The translations under genes were made by a program, and so were the position numbers. The notes under the pieces were generated by a model that had not been told where the DNA came from, did not search any database, and saw nothing but the letters and a program-made list of their open reading frames with translations. Positions 58,695-64,000 of a stretch of 64,000 nucleotides of DNA are shown here, piece after piece. The stretch is taken from assembly GCF_900114345.1 (NCBI RefSeq), contig NZ_FOZJ01000003.1:1054001-1118000 (forward strand), given 5' to 3'. Each line of letters begins with the position of its first letter. Position 1 is the first letter of the stretch. Source of the DNA: Microbacterium sp. cf046. GTDB lineage: Bacteria > Actinomycetota > Actinomycetes > Actinomycetales > Microbacteriaceae.

Positions 58695-59600
58695 TTGGCT
58701 GAAGACATAAATTCGTCCGCGAACGAGCCCCACAGCGACGAGACGAGTCTCACGCGCCGTGCCCGCGGACGAACCGCTCCTGCGCCGCGATCCGTGCTCG
58801 GCAAGTCCGCGGCGACGCGACCCAAGAAGGAGAAGGCCCCGCGCACCGCGCCGGCACGCCGTCCCTCAGGTCGCAAGGCCCGCCCCGTCCGCAGTCTCGT
58901 CATCCTCGCGATGGTCGGTGGGCTCGTCGCCACCGTCGCGCTTCCCGCATACGGCGCCTGGCGCGCCCCGGCGGATGCCCTCACGCTCCAGCAGGTTGCG
59001 GCCGACGACGCTCAGTCGCTCGTGGTCGCCTCCGACTCGGCGAACACCGAGCTCGCTCGCGACAGCTACTCCGCGACCACCCAGGCCGAGATCGACCAGA
59101 AGAAGGCCGAAGCCGCCGCCGCGGAAGCCGCCGCCGCCCGCGCGCGCCTCAGCTCGTCGGTCTCCGCGGGGCTCCCCGTCAACATCGCGCTGGTCTCGCC
59201 CGGCACCGGCGAGGTGCGCTGGCCGATCCTGAACTTCACCCTCGGACGCGGTCTGTGGGACTCCGGCTACCACCAGGGCGTCGACCTGCTCTCCTCGTGC
59301 GGCGAGCCCATCTACGCCACCGCAGCCGGCATCGTCAGCGTCTCGCAGGAGAGCTATGGCGGATACGGCGTCGCGATCTCGATCGACCACGTGCTCGGCG
59401 GCCAGTCCGTCAACAGCCTCTACGGCCACATGACCTACGGCAGCCGTCAGGTCGAGGCCGGCCAGGCCGTGCAGGCGGGCCAGCTTATCGGCCTCGTCGG
59501 CTCCACCGGCAGCTCCACCGCGTGCCACGTGCACTTCGAGATCCACATCAACGGCACGGTCGTGGACCCCTGGGCCTGGCTGCAGGCCAACGCGGGCTGA
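58695..59600 (+). CDS. M23 family peptidase (LytM-type peptidoglycan hydrolase)
   Basis: The 301-residue protein has a long basic cytoplasmic N-terminus, one membrane helix (VRSLVILAMVGGLVATVALPAYGAW), an alanine-rich coiled coil (EIDQKKAEAAAAEAAAARARL) and a C-terminal LytM domain with zinc ligands in YHQGVDLLSSCG (H, D) and CHVHFEIH (HxH). It cleaves peptide cross-bridges in the cell wall. The TTG start with GGAGG nine bases upstream is preferred. Two cysteines (SSCG and TACH) may form a disulfide. Confidence 0.93.
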   Translation: MAEDINSSANEPHSDETSLTRRARGRTAPAPRSVLGKSAATRPKKEKAPRTAPARRPSGRKARPVRSLVILAMVGGLVATVALPAYGAWRAPADALTLQQVAADDAQSLVVASDSANTELARDSYSATTQAEIDQKKAEAAAAEAAAARARLSSSVSAGLPVNIALVSPGTGEVRWPILNFTLGRGLWDSGYHQGVDLLSSCGEPIYATAAGIVSVSQESYGGYGVAISIDHVLGGQSVNSLYGHMTYGSRQVEAGQAVQAGQLIGLVGSTGSSTACHVHFEIHINGTVVDPWAWLQANAG

Positions 59601-59612
59601 GCCTGATTCCTC

Positions 59613-59644
59613 CGAAGGGCGGATGCTTCGGCATCCGTCCTTCG
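59613..59644 (+). terminator. UUCG-loop terminator of the M23 gene
   Basis: Arms CGAAGGGCGGATGC and GCATCCGTCCTTCG (59613-59626 and 59631-59644), with one G-U pair, enclose a TTCG tetraloop. It lies 12 bases after the stop. Confidence 0.88.
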
Positions 59645-59749
59645 ACACGCCCCGTGTCGTTCACCTGGCGCTGCGGCCCCGATCCGCGACGCGTGCGTTA
59701 GCCTGAAACCCGACGCTGAGAGAAGCGGAGGGGAGCTGATGGGCTGCAC

Positions 59750-59865
59750 ACCACGCATCCGAACCATGGATGCGCTTGGACGCCTCGTCCTTCGGCATCA
59801 CGCGAGTGGATGCCGCGGCATTGCCGTGGCGCCAAGGCGCTGTCTGTTGTAGACAGCGCCTTTTT
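59750..59865 (+). ncRNA. Candidate structured RNA ending in an intrinsic terminator
   Basis: The 339-base gap 59601-59939 is free of a gene but holds four consecutive stems. CGCATCC/GGATGCG (59754-59774) has a seven-base loop. GGCATCAC and GTGGATGCC (59794-59814) enclose a GCGA tetraloop with a bulge. GCCGCGGC/GCCGTGGC (59812-59830) overlaps the previous stem, so the two are mutually exclusive. A 12-pair terminator (59834-59862, arms AAGGCGCTGTCT) is followed by TTTTT. A TAGCCT -10-like hexamer at 59699-59704 could drive it. It is either a small RNA or a transcription attenuator for the HNH gene 75 bases on. I do not recognise a known RNA family. Confidence 0.6.
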
Positions 59866-59939
59866 CGTGCCCCTGCGCGCCTCGAATCGTCGTAGTCGAA
59901 TCACCGGGAAGCCGTCCCGGCCGTTCGAGAGGATGAGGA

Positions 59940-60437
<498 letters not shown>

Positions 60438-60445
60438 CGCTCCGG

Positions 60446-60946
60446 CTACTCGTCGCCGAGCACGCGCAGCCAGCGCTCGAGCAGCAGTTCGAGGCGGGCG
60501 GCATCGGCGCGGCCGATCTCGGCGATGAGGCGGTGCTCGTTGTCCATGTGCGCCGCGAAGGCGGCATCGATCACCTCGAGGCCGGCGGGGGTCAGCGCGA
60601 TGATGCGCTGGCGGGCATCCGCTGATCCCGCGCGCCGCTCGACGAGTCCCTTCGCGACGAGCCGATCGACGCGCTTGGTCAGGCCTCCGGTCGTGATCAT
60701 GGTGTGGTTCGCCAGGTCGCCGGCGGCACGGGCGTACGGCGCCCCGGAACGGCGCAGCGTGGCGAGCACGTCGAAGTCGCCCTCGTTCAGGCCGTACTTG
60801 CCGTAGACCGCCACGAGCTCCTCGGTCAACAGCGCGGCGACCCGGTGCAGGCGGCCGATGACCCCCTGCGGCGAGGTGTCGAGCTCGGGCCGCTCGCGGC
60901 GCCACTCGGCCTGGATCCGGGCCACGCGGTCGGGGGAGGCTTCCAT
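60446..60946 (-). CDS. MarR-family transcriptional regulator
   Basis: The 166-residue MarR protein has the winged helix (YGLNEGDFDVLATLRRSGAPYARAAGDLANHTMITTGGLTKRVDRLVAKGLVERR, then the wing GSADARQRIIALT). ATG 60946 is chosen; a longer frame would run over the operators into the divergent gene. It is divergent from an EamA exporter with two palindromes between them, the standard layout for a MarR-controlled efflux gene. Confidence 0.92.
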   Translation of the reverse strand: MEASPDRVARIQAEWRRERPELDTSPQGVIGRLHRVAALLTEELVAVYGKYGLNEGDFDVLATLRRSGAPYARAAGDLANHTMITTGGLTKRVDRLVAKGLVERRAGSADARQRIIALTPAGLEVIDAAFAAHMDNEHRLIAEIGRADAARLELLLERWLRVLGDE

Positions 60947-60956
60947 GGAGTCGATA

Positions 60957-60994
60957 TTATCTTGCCGGTAAGATAAACTGTCTTCCGTGGAAGA
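60957..60994. promoter_or_regulatory. Two palindromic MarR operators
   Basis: TTATCTT (60957-60963), six bases, AAGATAA (60970-60976) is perfect. A second, TCTTCC-GT-GGAAGA (60981-60994), overlaps the GTG start of the exporter gene at 60987 and shares the TCTT/AAGA half-site core. The second site would also block translation-start-proximal transcription. Confidence 0.75.
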
Positions 60995-61928
60995 TAAATC
61001 ATCCCGCATCAAATGGATGCTTGTCACCGCCCTCGCCCCGATCGCCTGGGGAAGCAGCTACGTCGTGACCCGCCAGCTCCTCCCGGCCGATTCGCCGCTG
61101 TGGGGTGGGCTGCTGCGCGCACTGCCGGCCGGGCTCATCCTGCTCCTCATCGCGCGGCGCCTGCCGACCGGATCCTGGTGGTGGCGCTCCCTCGTGCTCG
61201 GAGCGCTCAACGTGGGCGGGTTCTTCGTCCTCATCTACATCGCCGGTCAGCGCTTGCCCTCGAGCCTCGCGGCGACGCTCATGTCGACGTCGGCGCTCGT
61301 GATGCTGCTGTTCGCCTGGGCGATGCTGCGGCAGCGGCCCCGCGTGGTCGCGGTGCTCGGCGCGCTCGTCGGCCTGGTCGGTGTCGGGGTCATGCTCGGC
61401 TTCGGCGGGGGTCCGGTCGACCTCTGGGGCGTCGCGGCATCCCTCGGTGCGATGGTCGCCTCTTCCTTCGGCTACATCCTCACCGCGCGGTGGGGCTCAG
61501 ACGTGCCCGCGGTGACGATGTCGGCGTGGCAGCTGGTCGGCGGCTCGCTGCTCCTGCTTCCGGTCGCACTGCTGGTCGAAGGCGCGCCGCCCGCGCTCAC
61601 GCCCTCCTCCGCGCTCGGCTTCGCATACCTCACACTGATCGCGACCGCGCTCGCCTACGTCGCCTGGTTCACAGGGCTGCGCCGCCTGCCTGCCGGCGTG
61701 GTCGGCGTGGTGGGCCTGCTCAACCCGGTGACCGGGGTCGTGCTGGGCGTCGCGCTGGCCGGCGAGGCCTTCGGACTCGTCCAGGGGATCGGCCTTGCGC
61801 TCGTGCTCGGCGGCATCGCCCTGGGATCGCTGCCGCCGATCCGCAAGCGGCTGGCTGCGCAGCCGGTGGTGCCCACGGTCACCCGGCCGATCACCGCGCA
61901 GCTGGCTGTGGCGGGTGCGCGGCGCTGA
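60987..61928 (+). CDS. EamA/DMT-family exporter
   Basis: The 313-residue protein has ten hydrophobic segments in two EamA halves; the first begins KWMLVTALAPIAWGSSYVVTRQLLP, the family signature. The GTG start lies inside the second MarR palindrome, leaving little or no leader. Substrate unknown; repression by the divergent MarR protein suggests an aromatic or toxic compound. Confidence 0.9.
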   Translation: MEDKSSRIKWMLVTALAPIAWGSSYVVTRQLLPADSPLWGGLLRALPAGLILLLIARRLPTGSWWWRSLVLGALNVGGFFVLIYIAGQRLPSSLAATLMSTSALVMLLFAWAMLRQRPRVVAVLGALVGLVGVGVMLGFGGGPVDLWGVAASLGAMVASSFGYILTARWGSDVPAVTMSAWQLVGGSLLLLPVALLVEGAPPALTPSSALGFAYLTLIATALAYVAWFTGLRRLPAGVVGVVGLLNPVTGVVLGVALAGEAFGLVQGIGLALVLGGIALGSLPPIRKRLAAQPVVPTVTRPITAQLAVAGARR

Positions 61929-61949
61929 CCCTGTGATGGGATGGGTCTC

Positions 61950-62513
61950 ATGACCCGAGCTCTCATCGTGATCGACATGCAGCGCGCCTTCGACGACCTG
62001 GACTTCTGGGGCGCGACGACCAACCCGGACTGCGAGCGCAACGTCGCCGCGCTGATCGATTCCTGGTCGGCGACCGGCGATCCGATCGTCGTCGTGCGGC
62101 ACGACTCGACGTCGCCGCATTCGCCGCTGCATCCCGACAACGCGGGAAACGAACTGGTGGAAGCCGTCGCCGCGGCGGATCCGGCGCTGTTCGTGACCAA
62201 GAACGTCAACTCCGCGTTCTACGGCGACCCCGACCTGCAGGCGTGGCTGACGGCGGAGGGGATCCGAGAGCTCGTGATCTGCGGCATCCAGACCAACATG
62301 TGCGTCGAGACCACGGCGCGCATGGCGGGCAATCTCGGCTACGACGTGACGGTCGCCCTCGATGCGACCCGCACGTTCGACCTCACGGCGGATGTCGCGG
62401 GGCTGGGAACCGTGACCCGCACGGCGTCCGAGCTGATGGCCACGACCGCCCTCGACCTGCAGGCGGGCGGATTCGCGGAGATCGCCACGACCGCCGAACT
62501 CACCGGCGGATGA
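61950..62513 (+). CDS. Isochorismatase-family cysteine hydrolase
   Basis: The protein has about 187 residues and the catalytic triad of the family: Asp in LIVIDMQRAFD, Lys in FVTKNVNSAFYG and Cys in GIQTNMCVETTARMA. Family members act on nicotinamide, carbamoyl or isochorismate-like amides and vinyl ethers; the substrate here is not clear. The ATG at 61941 three codons upstream is an alternative start. It is 21 bases after the exporter and may be in its operon. Confidence 0.9.
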   Translation: MTRALIVIDMQRAFDDLDFWGATTNPDCERNVAALIDSWSATGDPIVVVRHDSTSPHSPLHPDNAGNELVEAVAAADPALFVTKNVNSAFYGDPDLQAWLTAEGIRELVICGIQTNMCVETTARMAGNLGYDVTVALDATRTFDLTADVAGLGTVTRTASELMATTALDLQAGGFAEIATTAELTGG

Positions 62514-62517
62514 TCCG

Positions 62518-64000
62518 TCAGCGGCCTCCCGCGCGGATCAGGTCGAGGTAGGAGCGGATCGAGTCGATCTCTGCTCCGTCCGACCGGAGCCCGATGTGCG
62601 CATCGGGCCGGACGACGAGGATCGTCAGCGATGCATCGCCGAGGACGCCGCCGGCGGCGGCTCGGACGTCCGCGTCGACGGTCGCAGGGTCGTCGAGGGC
62701 GAGCGAGACGACCGTGCCGATCTCGCCCCCATACGCTGCGCGGATGGTCGAGGCGACCTCCTCGACGAGCGACGAATGCTCCCCGATCACGATCGCGGTG
62801 TGCATCTGACCGATCAGGGGGTACAGACCGATCGCGGCGGGAAGACGCTGCCCGGCTTGCACGCCCGTCCCTGCACTGCCCGAAGGGACGACGATCGGCG
62901 AACCCTCGTACGAGATGTTGAGTTCGGCTTCGGCGAGGATCTCGCCGTGCCGCGCCTGCGGATCGGAGAAGGTGGCGCGAAGCGAAGCGTCCCGCTCCGC
63001 TCGCTCCTGGTCATCTTTGAGGGTCTGCATCGTCTCGAAGCCGTCTCCCGAGCTGGTGATCGTGAGCGCCACCGGACGTCTCTCGGCTTCGTACGAGTCC
63101 AGAAGGCGTGGATCGGCGTCGCCGTGACAGACCAGTGCGAGCTTCCAGGCGAGGTTGAAGGCGTCCTGGATGCCGCTGTTCATGCCATGGCCCTGCGACG
63201 GCGAGCAGACGTGCGCGGCATCCCCCGCCAGAAGTGCGCGACCCTGCCGGTAGTCCGCAGCGACTTTGGTGTGGCAGTGGAACCGGGTCGGGTTGGCATT
63301 GTCGATCAGGGACGCTCCCGGCGCATACCTGCGGATGATCGTGCTCGCGTCCTCGATCAGATCCGACGTATCGGAGATCGGCCGGATGTAGGCACGCCAT
63401 CGGAGGTCGGGCAGCGGGGTGAGGATCACGGAATCGTGATCGAGGAAGGCGAAGTTCGTGTCGTGCCCCCAGGGCCAGCCGTCGATGGTCGTGTCGACGA
63501 CGGCCCACGACTGGGAGATGCTGTGGCCCTCGAACGGGATGCCGGTGAACTCGCGAACCGGGCTGTGCAGGCCGCCGCACCCGACGATCCATTCGACCTC
63601 GAGCTCGTACTCCTCTCCGGCATGCGCGATGCGCGCGAGGACACGGTCGTCTGCCAGTTCCATTCCGGTGAGGCGATGACCGTACTGCACCGTGCCGCTG
63701 TTCGCGTGGAGGTGGCGTGACATCGCCCGCTCGGTGACTTCCTCCGAGACGTTGACGTTGAAGCCGAACGGGCTGTCGGTCTCGGCGAGATCCATCCGCC
63801 CGAGGTGCGCGCCGTCGGAGAAGATGTCGATGAATCGCTGGTGCACGCCGGTCTCGAAGAGCTCGTCGCTCACGCCGATGGTCGAGAGCAGCTCCATCGT
63901 GCGCGGGTGGACGATCGTGGCCCGATCCCACGACAGGGGCTTGTCGAGCGCGTCGATCAGGATGCACTCGACGGACCTTCGCCGCAGTTCCGCTGCCAGT
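62518..64000 (-). CDS. FAD-dependent monooxygenase (PheA/TfdB type), 5' end cut by window
   Basis: About 494 residues are present and the N-terminal FAD GxGxxG motif lies beyond base 64000. The frame continues upstream of the first internal ATG (63897) to the window edge with the conserved segment RATIVHPRTMELL, so the gene really is truncated. The second FAD motif is intact (LLAGDAAHVCSPSQGHGMNSGIQDAFNLAWKLAL), as is the DG-type fingerprint WIVGCGG. The C-terminal third is a thioredoxin-like domain typical of aromatic hydroxylases. The substrate is probably a phenol or polyketide-like aromatic. Confidence 0.9.
   Translation of the reverse strand, partial: LAAELRRRSVECILIDALDKPLSWDRATIVHPRTMELLSTIGVSDELFETGVHQRFIDIFSDGAHLGRMDLAETDSPFGFNVNVSEEVTERAMSRHLHANSGTVQYGHRLTGMELADDRVLARIAHAGEEYELEVEWIVGCGGLHSPVREFTGIPFEGHSISQSWAVVDTTIDGWPWGHDTNFAFLDHDSVILTPLPDLRWRAYIRPISDTSDLIEDASTIIRRYAPGASLIDNANPTRFHCHTKVAADYRQGRALLAGDAAHVCSPSQGHGMNSGIQDAFNLAWKLALVCHGDADPRLLDSYEAERRPVALTITSSGDGFETMQTLKDDQERAERDASLRATFSDPQARHGEILAEAELNISYEGSPIVVPSGSAGTGVQAGQRLPAAIGLYPLIGQMHTAIVIGEHSSLVEEVASTIRAAYGGEIGTVVSLALDDPATVDADVRAAAGGVLGDASLTILVVRPDAHIGLRSDGAEIDSIRSYLDLIRAGGR

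Noticed and set aside
59701..59750. CTGAGA in the region before the structured RNA as part of a TPP riboswitch
   Set aside because: The second conserved TPP segment (GAACCTGAT ... GCG) is absent and no thiamine gene follows.

Overview
The window is dense, very GC-rich actinobacterial chromosome. Many genes start with GTG, several with TTG, and gene order is typical of high-GC Gram-positives. Protein sequences and synteny point to Microbacteriaceae, most likely Microbacterium or a close relative; this is inference from recognition and no search was run. I see no insertion sequence, prophage, CRISPR array or rRNA. There is one tRNA gene (Thr, anticodon TGT). Both ends cut genes: pstB lacks its C-terminus at base 1, and a FAD monooxygenase lacks its N-terminus at base 64000.

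Bases 1-16.2k form a phosphate and nitrogen block. On the minus strand run a GlnR-type regulator, polyphosphate kinase, a MutT1-type Nudix/phosphatase and pstSCAB with a PHO-box-like direct repeat upstream of pstS. On the plus strand are small membrane genes, a nitrobindin-like protein, a YgfZ-type folate-binding protein, a FUSC-type membrane protein, gpmA, and after minus-strand phoU the SenX3-RegX3 two-component system. Bases 15.7-22.2k carry lpqE-like, carD, a fused ispDF, cysS and rlmB, with a GNAT/EamA pair in between; mycobacteria have the same order.

Bases 22.2-35k hold an NAD(P)-binding protein, a DUF4032 kinase-like protein, an MsmK/MsiK-type sugar-transport ATPase with a leader hairpin, a thiol-less DsbA-like protein, tRNA-Thr, a catalytically degenerate beta-lactamase-fold lipoprotein, exporters, nitroreductase, msrB, DUF2332, DUF3263, a VirR-like LytR_C protein, a cold-shock gene and groL behind two CIRCE operators. 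Bases 35-47.6k hold an orphan WXG100 protein, a two-component system with an unusual proline-rich insert in the kinase, a TetR/epoxide-hydrolase-like pair, a SufR-like regulator facing a ferredoxin-reductase-type flavoprotein, an XPB-type helicase with its partner, and a cold-shock/DUF3027 pair with a perfect 105-bp tandem duplication.

Bases 46.9-56.2k are a sugar-utilisation cassette: a TetR repressor with a palindromic operator, a GH3 glycosidase and a five-gene peptide-family ABC importer that probably brings in the glycosidase substrate. Bases 56.2-64k hold serC, a DtxR regulator with an iron-box-like site on its own promoter, an M23 peptidase, a structured RNA candidate ending in an intrinsic terminator before an HNH protein, a MarR/EamA pair sharing palindromic operators, a cysteine hydrolase and the partial monooxygenase.

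Two themes cross the window. Many genes have a -10-like hexamer exactly six bases before the start codon, which implies leaderless transcripts. Both complete ABC importer operons carry a strong stem-loop directly after the binding-protein gene.
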